This document shows, in pieces, positions 7,950 to 16,403 of a stretch of DNA of 32,372 bases; position 1 is the first letter of the stretch; the number at the start of each line of letters is the position of its first letter. A program made the position numbers and the translations under genes. The DNA is from an uncultured Clostridia bacterium. GTDB lineage: Bacteria > Bacillota > Clostridia > Christensenellales > Aristaeellaceae. Location of the stretch: positions 1-32,372 of the forward strand of contig CALNAU010000151.1 of NCBI GenBank assembly GCA_937874275.1. The letters run 5' to 3'. The notes under the pieces are model-generated. The model was given only the letters and a program-made list of their open reading frames with translations, did not search any database and was not told where the DNA came from.

Positions 7950-9299
7950 CTACGGTGTCAGCGCATTCTCGGGCGGCTGATTGGGGTACAGGGAACCATC
8001 AAAGTCCGCCAACGCAGTTTTACCCACCAGATGGGGCACGGGCTGCGGGGGATATGCCTGCCGCTGCAGGATGTTGTCGTTGCCATCGGTCAGCAGCACC
8101 TCGCCATGCTGCATCCCATCCTCAACATACATCGTCCATTCGCGATGGAGGGCCAGGTGATGCACCGTCATATCCACATTGCCCCAGTGGCCCTGACTGT
8201 CCTTGACGGCATGGTAGTGGTGGCTTGTATTGGCTTCCCGGTCTTGATAACTGAAGAATAGGCTGTCCCCGCCTGTATCAATCAGCAGGCTGGGCAGCTG
8301 CGGGCCTTGGCGCAGGGCCTTTTCATTCTGTACGGTGAAGGCATAGGCGGCATCCGTCTCGGCCTTTTCGGCGATGCACAGCACATTGTGCCCGTCGCGT
8401 GACAGGACAAGCGCCCACTGACCACGTTGCGCATCACCAAAGCCGCTCAAGCGGGCGATGCGGTAGCCCGGCCACGCTGTATCGCACAGCGCAATCACGG
8501 CATCGGGCAGGGTGGGCTGAGGGGCCTCCTCTGCAAGCGGCTCTTCTGCCAAGCTCAGCAGCGTTTGCAGCAGATGGTTGTCCCGGCGGTCAGCCTGCTC
8601 TGCGTTATCCGAATCCGAATACACGCTCAACGGCACGCTTTCTTCCCACACGGCAAAGCCGTTCTCGCGGGTGACGCCCTCCGATACCTGGTCGCCGTAG
8701 GCCGTGCGAAAAGCCCGGCCCAGCAGCACCGGCGTCATGCCCTGCCAACGGTACAGCGCCCAATAGCTGTCGGGCAGGCCGTCCCGCAGCCTGTCCAGCA
8801 GCAGGCCGGGGGCGGGCTGGCAATAGTCCCATAGGCCGCCTTCGGAAAAACCGTTAAAATCCGCCTGCACAAAGCGCCGCGCTTCGGGTTGCCAAAGCCA
8901 GGCATCGTGGCGTGTGTTGCGGGCGCCGCGGGCGGTGATAAGCAGCAGGTCCGGCCAGCCATCCAGGTTGATATCCTGCATCCGCGGGGGCCAGTCCGCG
9001 TCCTCCCCGCCGCCGGCTAGCAGCGCGGTGGCCAGTTGGTCCTGCCGGGCGGGTGTTATCTTGGTGTCCAGCACTTCCTCTGCTTTGTCCCTCATCAGGG
9101 GCAGCCCTTCATCGCGCATCAGCCGCAGCAGGTCCATCTTGGCGCCCACGGGCCACGCGTCGCCATAGGGGCCGTGCCGGTCTGCCAGCGCCGCATATCC
9201 ATTGGACACAGCCTGTGTGGGGTGGGGGAAGCTTTCCTCAGCCCAGATGGCCGGAGCAAACATCAGCAGCATCATGAAAAGGGCAACGCTTCGCTTCAT
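7950..9299 (-). CDS. secreted protein of unknown function with an FG-GAP-like calcium loop
   Basis: A 449-residue protein with a clear Sec signal peptide (short basic start, hydrophobic stretch, A-x-A-type end near residue 20). I do not recognise the family. One segment, DINLDGWPDLLL at about 129-140, is the Dx(D/N)xDGxxD calcium-binding pattern seen in FG-GAP/VCBS and XAC2610-like domains. The remainder has the alternating Trp/Tyr and Asp/Gly composition of a beta-rich extracellular protein. There is no lipobox and no second membrane segment, so it is probably released or wall-associated. The ATG at 9299 follows a GGAAG site. The next gene upstream, 51 bp away, is also a secreted protein, and both may follow one promoter. 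Confidence 0.8.
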   Translation of the reverse strand: MKRSVALFMMLLMFAPAIWAEESFPHPTQAVSNGYAALADRHGPYGDAWPVGAKMDLLRLMRDEGLPLMRDKAEEVLDTKITPARQDQLATALLAGGGEDADWPPRMQDINLDGWPDLLLITARGARNTRHDAWLWQPEARRFVQADFNGFSEGGLWDYCQPAPGLLLDRLRDGLPDSYWALYRWQGMTPVLLGRAFRTAYGDQVSEGVTRENGFAVWEESVPLSVYSDSDNAEQADRRDNHLLQTLLSLAEEPLAEEAPQPTLPDAVIALCDTAWPGYRIARLSGFGDAQRGQWALVLSRDGHNVLCIAEKAETDAAYAFTVQNEKALRQGPQLPSLLIDTGGDSLFFSYQDREANTSHHYHAVKDSQGHWGNVDMTVHHLALHREWTMYVEDGMQHGEVLLTDGNDNILQRQAYPPQPVPHLVGKTALADFDGSLYPNQPPENALTP

Positions 9300-9350
9300 G
9301 GGTCTTCCTTTCTGTGCGGGAATGTAATGGGCGTTTCGCTATTAGGTTTG

Positions 9351-10049
9351 CTACTGCACATTATCCAGCAGCGCCTGTCTGGCTGTCTGCACCCGGTCAA
9401 ACAGCGCATACACCAAATCGGTGATGCAGGGGCCGCCGCCTGCCTGTGTACGCGCCAGGGCCATCTCCTGCGGTGTGCGCAGGTCAAAGGCCTGGCCGCC
9501 CATGGCCATCATGGGGCACTCGTCCCCAGCGACCTCCACCCGGTGAACCTGGCCATCCATGGTTTCAATTTCAAGCCAGGCGACGCCTTGCACGCACACG
9601 CTATCCCTGGGCAGCGAGGTGGCCTGGTTGATGCGCGCAACCAGCGCGTTCAGGGCGTCGCCCTGCCCGATGGTTTGCCGTATAAGCGCCCGTCCCTCCG
9701 GCTGGTAGTACAGCGTGGCCCGTACAGGGTGCGCGATGGGCGCGGGGGAAAACAGGCTGGCCTGCACATCCTGTGTCCGCACATAGCCCTCCTCGTATCG
9801 GGGCGACCAGGCGGCGTACCAGCCTGTCCCCTCGTGCTCCGTGGTGAAGGCCCAGATGAGTTGATCGCCCTTGGCGTGCCGGCCAAGCGTTTTGCCGCCT
9901 GGGGTTTTGAAAAACGGCGTGTCATCAGCCAATACAGTCAGCTTGTCTACGTCCTGCGGCGCGATGGCTTGCTCCTCCGCCGAAGCCCAAGGCGTGCCAG
10001 CCACCATCAGACAAATAATCGTTATAACAAGCACAATGGATTTGCGCAT
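9351..10049 (-). CDS. secreted SH3-like protein of unknown function
   Basis: A 232-residue protein, starting at 10049 (MRKSIVL...), with GGGAGGG just upstream; the longer open frame that runs back to 10127 enters repeated DNA and is not its start. A signal peptide covers about residues 1-24. Residues about 32-85 (TVLADDTPFFKTPGG...WYAAW...EEGYVRTQDV) look like a bacterial SH3b fold, often used for cell-wall attachment. The C-terminal ~130 residues are not recognised. Its first codons are part of a 71-bp segment repeated exactly at 11947-12017. That suggests it originally followed the D,D-carboxypeptidase gene directly, before a 1.9-kb insertion separated them. Confidence 0.75.
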   Translation of the reverse strand: MRKSIVLVITIICLMVAGTPWASAEEQAIAPQDVDKLTVLADDTPFFKTPGGKTLGRHAKGDQLIWAFTTEHEGTGWYAAWSPRYEEGYVRTQDVQASLFSPAPIAHPVRATLYYQPEGRALIRQTIGQGDALNALVARINQATSLPRDSVCVQGVAWLEIETMDGQVHRVEVAGDECPMMAMGGQAFDLRTPQEMALARTQAGGGPCITDLVYALFDRVQTARQALLDNVQ

Positions 10050-10099
10050 CCGGCCCTCCCATACCATTGAATCGCGCGGGCCTACTTGCCCGCCAGCGC
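10029..10099. repeat. 71-bp perfect direct repeat, copy 1
   Basis: Identical to 11947-12017 (offset 1918 bp). It contains, on the minus strand, the last codons ALAGK and stop of the D,D-carboxypeptidase, its short spacer, and the ribosome binding site and first seven codons of the SH3-like gene. Here it forms the true 5' end of the SH3-like gene. Confidence 0.95.
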
Positions 10100-10263
10100 C
10101 AGCAAAAGGTTGAGGATGTTGAACCACGTGAACAGGTTGTGCAGCACAATCTGCGCCGTGCTGCGGCCTGCCGCCTTGGGGGACGTGTTGGCCTTGCCCT
10201 CCCTTTGCCGCTGCGCCGCCTGTGCGCTGGTCAGCCGGTCAACTGTTCCATCCGTTCGTCCAT
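10091..10263 (-). pseudogene. truncated, frameshifted copy of the P-type ATPase 5' end
   Basis: Nearly identical to 7463-7636. It retains the ATPase start codon, but one base is lost in a C run, so the frame stops after MDERMEQLTG. The homology then ends at codon ~58, where the sequence runs into the 71-bp repeat through a shared CGCCAGCGC. It cannot make a pump. Confidence 0.85.
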
Positions 10264-10357
10264 GCCATCCTCCCGCGTTGTGATGCCGCCATCCTAACAC
10301 AAGACGGGGTCGAAATTAATACGATGCGGCCCAATAAGGAAATTTAAGGAAAACTTA

Positions 10358-10460
10358 ATGTCCGCCTGCCGTTGGCCTGCCGGGCTTTGTGCCGCTGCCG
10401 CCGGTTCTGTACGTTGTCATCGCGGGCATATTGGTGGTCTATGTGGCCAGCGGGAGCTGA
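10358..10460 (+). pseudogene. decayed copy of the 59-residue membrane peptide
   Basis: Matches 7732-7911 but lacks 77 internal bases, which shifts the reading frame and destroys the GFTPLP-containing helix. Confidence 0.6.
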
Positions 10461-10590
10461 CCAGGCACTGGTTCTTCATAAAGGTGAAGAAAGGGTAGGG
10501 CACGAGAGATAGCATTGGTGAGTGATTTTCGGCTTGAATTGCTCAAGTTCACGGGTCAGTATGGCCATCGGCCATCCATTGCAGGTGTAC

Positions 10591-11832
10591 TCATATCAGT
10601 TCTCGAGCCCCAGTCAGCCAGTCCACGATATTGACAAGCAATACGCCGTTCTCATCCACGGCGATGGTTTTATCCATGGAGATGAGCACGCGCGGATAGC
10701 CATCCTGAATTTTGTAAAAGGGCCGCAGCTCGCGGTCTTTGGTCTTTGGATCGATGATGCTTTGGCACACCTGAATATACAGCCGTTGACGAGTGGTTTC
10801 TGCAATGAAATCCACCTCCATCGCATCCACCTTTCCAACCCGCACTTGATAGCCCCCGCGCAGCAGCTCGAGATAAACCAGGTTTTCCAGCATGCTGCCC
10901 ATGTTGATTTGTCGGAACCCCAGCAAGCTGTTTCGAATGCCCAAATCTACCACGTAATATTTGTCCAGCGTGCGCAGCACATCGCGGCTGCTGACATCCT
11001 CCCGCTGCACCTTGTACAAGAGAAATGCCTTGCAGAACATATCCAGATACGACACCACCGTGCTGTGGCTGATGGTCATCTGATCGCTTTTGAGGGTATC
11101 TGAGATGCGTCGAGCGGAGATGGTCTGCCCAATGTTGGCCAAGGCAAAGCGAAGCACACGGTCGAGTTGGGTAATGTCGCGCACATGGTTGCGCTCCAGA
11201 ATATCACGGGTCAGCACCGTGTTGTAGATGCCTTGTAGCAGGCTCTCAAAGAAGGAAAGGTCCTTTCTATGATAAAAGAGAACGGGCAAAGAGCCGTATT
11301 TCAGATAATCCTCGAATTGAGCATCTGCTGATTTGTTGGTTTCTTCGGGGTAAAATTGATGGCTGAACTGGCGGTATTCTGCAAAGGAAAGCGGCAGCAT
11401 GGGCAGTTCCACATAGCGGCCAGAGATATAGGTTGCTAACTCAGAGGACAACAAATGCGCGTTGGAGCCGGTGATGGTGATATCCACATCATAGTCAGTC
11501 ATCAGGGAGTTGATGGCACGCGGCCATTCTCGTACTTCCTGCACCTCGTCCAGCAGGATGTAGCAGCGATGCTTTTTTTCTATCACGCCGCTCAGATGTC
11601 GGTACAGCGCACCGGCATCCAGCAGGTGCTCATTCACCAGAGAATCCAAATTCAAATAAACAAGGCGGTCCGCAGGGATGCCTCTTGCTCGCAGTTTGTC
11701 CATGAATAAGCGCATCACAGAGGATTTGCCGCAGCGCCGCATGCCCGTGATGACTTTTATCACGGGTGTATCCGCGTAATTGAGCAATTTATCCGTATAT
11801 TGCGGGCGGTCAACTAACGTATTTTGCATCAT
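10591..11832 (-). CDS. AAA-family ATPase with DUF4143 domain
   Basis: About 413 residues. The N-terminal AAA_14 domain has Walker A GMRRCGKSS at about 30-38, Walker B YILLDE at about 91-96 and a sensor TGSNA at about 121-125. The C-terminal part is DUF4143, ending in a nuclease-like EVDFIAE...YIQV pattern (related to PD-(D/E)XK folds). Such proteins are common and patchily distributed in bacteria and archaea; their function is not established. Two adjacent ATGs (11832, 11829) follow GGAGGG; either could be used. The gene is less GC-rich than its neighbours and sits inside an insertion bounded by 71-bp repeats, so it was probably acquired. It has its own promoter and no obvious partner gene. 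Confidence 0.88.
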   Translation of the reverse strand: MMQNTLVDRPQYTDKLLNYADTPVIKVITGMRRCGKSSVMRLFMDKLRARGIPADRLVYLNLDSLVNEHLLDAGALYRHLSGVIEKKHRCYILLDEVQEVREWPRAINSLMTDYDVDITITGSNAHLLSSELATYISGRYVELPMLPLSFAEYRQFSHQFYPEETNKSADAQFEDYLKYGSLPVLFYHRKDLSFFESLLQGIYNTVLTRDILERNHVRDITQLDRVLRFALANIGQTISARRISDTLKSDQMTISHSTVVSYLDMFCKAFLLYKVQREDVSSRDVLRTLDKYYVVDLGIRNSLLGFRQINMGSMLENLVYLELLRGGYQVRVGKVDAMEVDFIAETTRQRLYIQVCQSIIDPKTKDRELRPFYKIQDGYPRVLISMDKTIAVDENGVLLVNIVDWLTGARELI

Positions 11833-11848
11833 ACATCCCTCCGACCAC

Positions 11849-11876
11849 ATTGTAGCATAATTTGGATTACATGCAA
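11849..11876 (-). promoter_or_regulatory. sigma-A promoter of the AAA ATPase gene
   Basis: On the minus strand: -35 TTGCAT (11876-11871), 16-bp spacer, extended -10 TGCTACAAT (hexamer TACAAT, 11854-11849). Predicted start of transcription is near 11842, about 10 bases before the first ATG, giving a very short leader. Confidence 0.6.
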
Positions 11877-11882
11877 TCCAAA
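11861..11882. promoter_or_regulatory. inverted repeat overlapping the -35, putative operator
   Basis: Perfect 8-bp arms TTTGGATT and AATCCAAA with a 6-bp centre that contains most of the -35 hexamer. A dimeric repressor bound here would block the promoter. The surrounding 100 bp are markedly A+T rich. Confidence 0.5.
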
Positions 11883-11946
11883 ATTATTCATTTTGAAAAT
11901 TTGGCTATTATGTTGTCCGATGTTTTCGCTTTTTCAGTAGCCTAAA

Positions 11947-12017
11947 AAGCACAATGGATTTGCGCATCCGGCCCTCCCATACCATTGAATCGCGCGGGCC
12001 TACTTGCCCGCCAGCGC
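11947..12017. repeat. 71-bp perfect direct repeat, copy 2, with a stub of the SH3-like gene
   Basis: Identical to 10029-10099. Here it forms the true 3' end of the D,D-carboxypeptidase gene. The SH3-like gene start (MRKSIVL) is present but leads into unrelated sequence, so it is an orphan stub marking the right edge of the inserted segment. Confidence 0.95.
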
Positions 12018-13355
12018 GAAGCCCATGTTGAACAGCCGGCCCATGTCCGTCCAGCCCTGGTTGCGGGTGCGGTCGTTCAGCACCACGGCCAGCAGCGTGC
12101 GCCCGTCGCGCTGGGCGCAGCCCACGTAGCAAAAGCCCGCCGCGCGGGTATACCCGCTCTTGACGCCGAAGGCGCCCGCGTAGTAGTAGGGCGACAGGGG
12201 ATTGAACAGGTCGGTATTGACCTCAATCAGCAGCGCGTCGCGCAGCTTGGTTTTCTGCATGGTGTAGGAAGGATGTGTGATGATGTCGCGGAACGCCGCG
12301 TTTTGCAGCGCGGCCAGGGTAAGGCGCGCCAGGTCGCGCGCGGTGGTGTAGTGCTGCTCGTCGTGGTAGCCGTGGGGGTTTGTGAAGTGGGTGGCGGTCA
12401 TGCCCAGGGCGGCCGCTCTCTCGTTCATGCGCGCCACGAAGCTGTCCACCGAGCCCGCACACAGTACCGCCAGCGCGTTGGCGGCGTCGTTGCCGCTGCG
12501 CAGCATCAGCCCGTAAAACAAATCGCGCGCGGGCATCTGCTCGCCCGGCGTCACCGGTGTGAGGGAGCTGTCCTTGGGCACTTCCTTGGCCGCCTGGGGA
12601 ATGGTGACCATCCGATCGGGCTGCAGGGCCTCCAGCGCCAGCAGCAGCGTCATGACTTTGGTGGTGCTGGCGGGGTACATCCGCTGGTCGGCCTGCTTGT
12701 TGAGGATGATTTCGCCTGACTGCATGTCCATCACCAGCGCAGCCTTGGCGTACAGGTCATCCGGGGTGAGGGCCTCGGGATGGGTATCGTTAAAGGTCTG
12801 GGGCACGCGCATGGGCAGCCCCTTCATATCCCCCGCCAGGGCCTGGCGGGTCACATGGTCGGCCACGCCGTTGTCGGCGGCGCCGGGCACCCCGGCCCGT
12901 ACCAGCACCTGCTGAAAGGCGCGCACCGCGCGCTGCGTCTGCTGGCCAAAGGCGCCGTCGGGCAATGTATCCAACAGCCGCAGGTCGTATAATTTGGCCT
13001 GCAAATCGCTCACCCGGCTGCCCCGGTCGCCCAGCTTCAAATCCAGCAGGCGGCTGACAGCCAGGTCGTCATACAGCAGGCGCTGCGTGTGCTCATCGGC
13101 CGCGCCGGTGATGTCTATTTGCTGCCCGTTGGCGGCCAGATGCTCCTGCAGGGCCCGCACCGCCAGGGCGGTCTGGGGGCCGTAGATGCCGTCCGCCTTG
13201 CCGGTGAGGAGCTTCAGCTCCCTCAGCCGCTGCTGCATGGCCTTGACGGCCTGCCCCTGGTCACCCTCGCGCAGCGGCGCGTAGGCAACCTGCTCGGCCA
13301 GTATCGGCGAAAACACCATCAACAGAATCATCAACCACAGGGTCAGCTTGCGCAT
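12000..13355 (-). CDS. D-alanyl-D-alanine carboxypeptidase with two peptidoglycan-binding domains
   Basis: A 451-residue secreted serine peptidase (family S11, DacF-like) that trims the terminal D-Ala from peptidoglycan stem peptides outside the membrane. After a signal peptide (about 1-20) come two PG_binding_1 domains (about 28-95 and 107-172), then the penicillin-binding fold with SxxK as STTK (Ser230, Lys233), SGN (287-289) and KSG (399-401). The usual C-terminal PBP5-type domain and amphipathic anchor are absent; the two N-terminal domains probably hold it to the wall. The start at 13355 follows GGAGGG; the longer open frame upstream enters the antisense of a neighbouring gene. The stop codon lies inside the 71-bp repeat. 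Confidence 0.92.
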   Translation of the reverse strand: MRKLTLWLMILLMVFSPILAEQVAYAPLREGDQGQAVKAMQQRLRELKLLTGKADGIYGPQTALAVRALQEHLAANGQQIDITGAADEHTQRLLYDDLAVSRLLDLKLGDRGSRVSDLQAKLYDLRLLDTLPDGAFGQQTQRAVRAFQQVLVRAGVPGAADNGVADHVTRQALAGDMKGLPMRVPQTFNDTHPEALTPDDLYAKAALVMDMQSGEIILNKQADQRMYPASTTKVMTLLLALEALQPDRMVTIPQAAKEVPKDSSLTPVTPGEQMPARDLFYGLMLRSGNDAANALAVLCAGSVDSFVARMNERAAALGMTATHFTNPHGYHDEQHYTTARDLARLTLAALQNAAFRDIITHPSYTMQKTKLRDALLIEVNTDLFNPLSPYYYAGAFGVKSGYTRAAGFCYVGCAQRDGRTLLAVVLNDRTRNQGWTDMGRLFNMGFALAGK

Positions 13356-13420
13356 ATGCCCTCCAATCGGCACCAAGTGTACTGTCATATGTTGCCCATA
13401 TTCTACCACACAACGGGGCC

Positions 13421-13459
13421 AAGCCGCGAAAGATTGCACCCGGCAATCCCCCGCGGCTT
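13421..13459 (-). terminator. two-tier hairpin after the anti-sigma gene, possible terminator
   Basis: Outer arms AAGCCGCG/CGCGGCTT enclose inner arms GATTGC/GCAATC. It lies 20 bp beyond the stop of the minus-strand gene ending at 13480. No T run follows on that strand, so it may instead be an mRNA-stabilising or regulatory structure. Confidence 0.4.
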
Positions 13460-13479
13460 GTAACAATTTGGGTTGGCGT

Positions 13480-15834
13480 TCAGCCGTTGCTGGGCATCGC
13501 CTCGATGCGCAGGATGGAGCCGTCCTCGGGGTCCAGCTCGATGTAGCCCAGCGTGCTGTCCTCAAACCGCGCGTCCGCGTACTGCACCATCCAGATGCGC
13601 CCCTTGGGAAACCGTTCGCTGAAGATGAAGGAGATGCCCGGCCTGGCATTTTCGATGTCTTCCTTGGTGTAGATGCCCTCGCTCTCCTTGAGGAAGGCGT
13701 CCCAGGCGATTTTGAGCACCTGCTCTTCGGGCATGTCATCGGGGCCGGGCAGGCCCGAGAGTTCATAGCTGGTTTCGGCGTTGGCCAGCGTATGCGAAAA
13801 CCACAGCGCGTACACCGCCTGGGCCTCCACCGGCCACAGGAACAGGGTATTGCCGTATTCCTCCTGCATGCGCAGGGTGTAGTCGACGACCGACTGTGCC
13901 GTGTCGCCGCGCGCCTCCATTTTCTGCCAATAGTCGTCCGGGTATTGCCCGGAGCGCCAGATGACGGGGCGGCCGTCCTCGCCCAGGGGGTCCAGCGTCA
14001 TATCGATGGCCGGCTGCGGCGGGGCATACTCCTCCAACCACGGGAAGGCGATATCGCGCACCGCGCCCGCTTTGGCGTCCACCTCGGCTGTCGCGATGTC
14101 GAGCGAGGGAATCCCGCTTACATCCACAAAGGTGATGAACCAGGTGTGGTCGCCGTCCGAAGGGCTGTTGAAGAGGAACTGCACCGCCGGCTGCAGGCTA
14201 TCCAGGTACTGCTGCTCGTAGTGTCCGGCCTGCTCCTGGTTCATGGCCGTGCGGGCGAGGGACAGCGCCTCCTCCCGGGTGATGTCGTCCGGGCCGGGCA
14301 GGCCGTTCAACAGGTCACCGCTGCCCGGCATACGGTCGCGATAGGCAAAGATTGCTTGCATTTCCAGCGGCCAGAAGCGTTGGTCGGTGCCATAGTCCCG
14401 CCACATCTCGTTGAGCAGCAGGCCCGCGGTATCGCCATTGTAGTTGATGGCCTGCAGTGCCTCCCAGAAATAAGCGGGTGCCAGCCGCGTATCGGCCTGC
14501 GGGTAGGCGGTGGGGTTGGGGTTTGGCGCGTGGGTGGAGGGCGGCGGGGCCTTGGTGGCATAGGCACGCCGCTCGGCCGGCAGCAGGGCATCGGGCACAT
14601 AGCGCCGATTTCCATCGTTGCCGGGGGAGTATTCGTCCACCAGCAGCACCTCCCCGCTGGCGGCGTCCACTTCGGCCAGGTAATTCCGGTCAAAGCTCAC
14701 CTTCCAGATGGCCTTGCCCTCATGGGTGATGTACAGGGCATAGACATAGAGGCCGAGGCTTTTGAAATCCTCTGGCTCGGTCAGCAGGGTGTGTTCGGCC
14801 ACGCCGTATATATCGGAAACAGCCTTGGCCGCGGCCCCGATGGCCTTGTCGCGGCTGACGGCATCCTGGGGGATGGGGCCGTAGCCCAGTTGCCGCACGT
14901 AACGCAGCACGCGGGGGATTTCTGCCTTGGGGTCTAATTTAATTTCGACCAGGTTCTCATGCAGGCCCTGCCACGCCTCCTGCGGCCAGGCATCCCAGCT
15001 GCCGTAACGATCGCTGTACAGGTTTTCATACTTGTTCATGAGCAGCATGCTGCGGGTGGCCGGGTCGCTTTCCGCCAGCGCGGCCTCGTTGTCAGCATAG
15101 TCGGTCACCTCGCCTTGGGGCGTCAGATACAAGGAGAAGCCGGGCAGGTCGATGTCCAGCGCCTCGTACGCCAGGTACCAGGAGCGCTCCACCTGCCAGG
15201 GGTTGTGCCGCGTCTCCTGAAATGTGCGGAACAGCCGGTAGCGCTCGCGGTCGGCCAGGGGATAGTCCTTGCCCGTGTGCTCGCGCACCGTGTCCATGGC
15301 AATCTGCTCAATCTCCTCCTGGCTTAGTTCCCCCTCCTGGGGGATGGTGTTGCTGTTGTAGTTGCTGCCGCCGATTTTGATCCAGAATTCACCAAACCAG
15401 TGCTGGTCAGCCACATCCCAGGTGCCGGGGTAGAAGCCCCAGTCCTTCTTGGCAAACAGCATGGCCAGCTCTTCCTTGAAGTAGCCGTCCTCCCGACGCA
15501 GGCGCTTGAGGTTCTCCTCATCCAGGGTAACGCCGTGCTTTTCGGCAAAGGCCAATACCTCCTCCACCTCTGCCTTGGTGAAGCGCTCACCCTCGCTTTG
15601 CAGGCTGAGGGGAACGATTTTTTCCTCCACCACATCCTTGCCGGTGAGCAGCACCGCGGCCACAGCCACGGCGGTCATCAGCAGCAAAGTGAGCGCCATG
15701 GCCATGGCGACAGACATCTTCTTTTTCACGGGGGTTCCTCCTTGTATGTTGTTCAGAATTTTCTGCCGGCTGGCGGGGGATACCCGCAGGTTGTCCAGGT
15801 TGGCGTCAATGGCGCGCCTGATGTCATGCTTCAC
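13480..15834 (-). CDS. membrane anti-sigma-like protein with large PepSY-like extracellular region
   Basis: 784 residues: a short cytoplasmic part (1-38) expected to hold the sigma factor, one membrane helix (about 40-63), and over 700 residues outside the cell. The outer part contains repeated units built on an (L/I)xxEEAxxxA helix followed by a strand pair, near residues 165, 318, 510 and 693; two start with GLPGPDD. These resemble PepSY domains. A Pro-rich linker (PPPSTHAPNPNPTAYP) lies near 435-450. The gene starts with GTG and overlaps the upstream sigma gene by 11 bp, so translation is coupled. The anti-sigma role rests on this arrangement; no zinc-finger motif is present. The size of the outer domain is unusual and suggests ligand or wall sensing. 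Confidence 0.75.
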   Translation of the reverse strand: MKHDIRRAIDANLDNLRVSPASRQKILNNIQGGTPVKKKMSVAMAMALTLLLMTAVAVAAVLLTGKDVVEEKIVPLSLQSEGERFTKAEVEEVLAFAEKHGVTLDEENLKRLRREDGYFKEELAMLFAKKDWGFYPGTWDVADQHWFGEFWIKIGGSNYNSNTIPQEGELSQEEIEQIAMDTVREHTGKDYPLADRERYRLFRTFQETRHNPWQVERSWYLAYEALDIDLPGFSLYLTPQGEVTDYADNEAALAESDPATRSMLLMNKYENLYSDRYGSWDAWPQEAWQGLHENLVEIKLDPKAEIPRVLRYVRQLGYGPIPQDAVSRDKAIGAAAKAVSDIYGVAEHTLLTEPEDFKSLGLYVYALYITHEGKAIWKVSFDRNYLAEVDAASGEVLLVDEYSPGNDGNRRYVPDALLPAERRAYATKAPPPSTHAPNPNPTAYPQADTRLAPAYFWEALQAINYNGDTAGLLLNEMWRDYGTDQRFWPLEMQAIFAYRDRMPGSGDLLNGLPGPDDITREEALSLARTAMNQEQAGHYEQQYLDSLQPAVQFLFNSPSDGDHTWFITFVDVSGIPSLDIATAEVDAKAGAVRDIAFPWLEEYAPPQPAIDMTLDPLGEDGRPVIWRSGQYPDDYWQKMEARGDTAQSVVDYTLRMQEEYGNTLFLWPVEAQAVYALWFSHTLANAETSYELSGLPGPDDMPEEQVLKIAWDAFLKESEGIYTKEDIENARPGISFIFSERFPKGRIWMVQYADARFEDSTLGYIELDPEDGSILRIEAMPSNG

Positions 15835-16357
15835 AGGGAATCCCTCCTTCCAGCTTGGCTTTGAGCGCCTTTTCCGCCTGATGCAGGCGGTGGCGCGCGG
15901 TGGTGTGGTGTACGCGCAGGGCCTCGGCGCATTCCCGCAGCGTCAGCCCGTGGTAATAGTATAGCAGGATGATGTGCCGGTGTTTGAGCGGCAGGTCCAT
16001 GATGGTGAGGAAGGTGGAGCGGTCTTCATCCGTCACGCCAAGCAGGCGCTGGGGGAGTTCCTCCAGCGGCGTCGCCCTGTCCACATGCTGAAACCAGCCG
16101 CCGCGCAGATAATCCCGGCAGGTGTTGATGGCGATGCGCATCAGCCACGCCTTCTCGCTGGCGGGGCCGCGCTGCTCAAAGCGCTCCATGGCCTGCCACG
16201 CCTTCAGGAAGGTATCCTGCATGGCGTCCTCGGCCAGCTGCGCGTCCTTGAGCCACACATAGCAGCTGCGCAGCAAGGCATCGCCGTAGCGCGCTATCCA
16301 CATTTCGATGCGCGCGTGCCTGCTGTCCCGCTGCCCGTTGCCGTCATTCACCTGCAC
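15824..16357 (-). CDS. ECF sigma factor (paralogue of the one at 20597)
   Basis: A 177-residue alternative sigma factor that directs RNA polymerase to its own set of promoters. Region 2 includes AEDAMQDTFLKAWQAMERF (about 42-60) and KAWLMRIAINTCRDYLR. Region 4 includes LPLKHRHIILLYYYHGLTLRE followed by a helix-turn-helix (about 120-165). It shares most of these residues with the sigma at 20597. The start is GTG at 16357, with AAGGGGG upstream; GTG at 16351 is an alternative. The downstream membrane protein, overlapping by 11 bp, is the likely anti-sigma. A candidate self-recognised promoter lies 19 bases upstream. Confidence 0.92.
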   Translation of the reverse strand: MQVNDGNGQRDSRHARIEMWIARYGDALLRSCYVWLKDAQLAEDAMQDTFLKAWQAMERFEQRGPASEKAWLMRIAINTCRDYLRGGWFQHVDRATPLEELPQRLLGVTDEDRSTFLTIMDLPLKHRHIILLYYYHGLTLRECAEALRVHHTTARHRLHQAEKALKAKLEGGIPCEA

Positions 16358-16376
16358 TGCACCCCCTTCACCCTAT

Positions 16377-16403
16377 CTAACGGGGCACAAGGCCAAAATG
16401 TTG
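16377..16403 (-). promoter_or_regulatory. candidate ECF-type autoregulated promoter
   Basis: On the minus strand CAACAT (16403-16398), 15-bp spacer, CGTTAG (16382-16377), then ATA. The same layout (GAACAA, 15 bp, CGTTAA, TA) lies in front of the paralogous sigma gene at 20597, at nearly the same distance from the start codon. ECF sigma factors typically use an AAC-containing -35 and a CGT-type -10. Confidence 0.5.

Larger units (their letters stand above)
10091..10475. repeat. duplicated block, homologous to about 7463-7930
   Basis: The block includes the 5' end and upstream region of the P-type ATPase gene and the small plus-strand membrane peptide. It carries scattered substitutions, a 1-base deletion and a 77-bp deletion (matching 7751-7827) with a GGC microhomology at its ends. 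Sequence at 10476-10590 shows no gene. Confidence 0.85.

Noticed and set aside
10029..12017. Insertion sequence with target-site duplication
   Set aside because: No transposase or terminal inverted repeats are present, and a 71-bp duplication is too long for a transposon target site.
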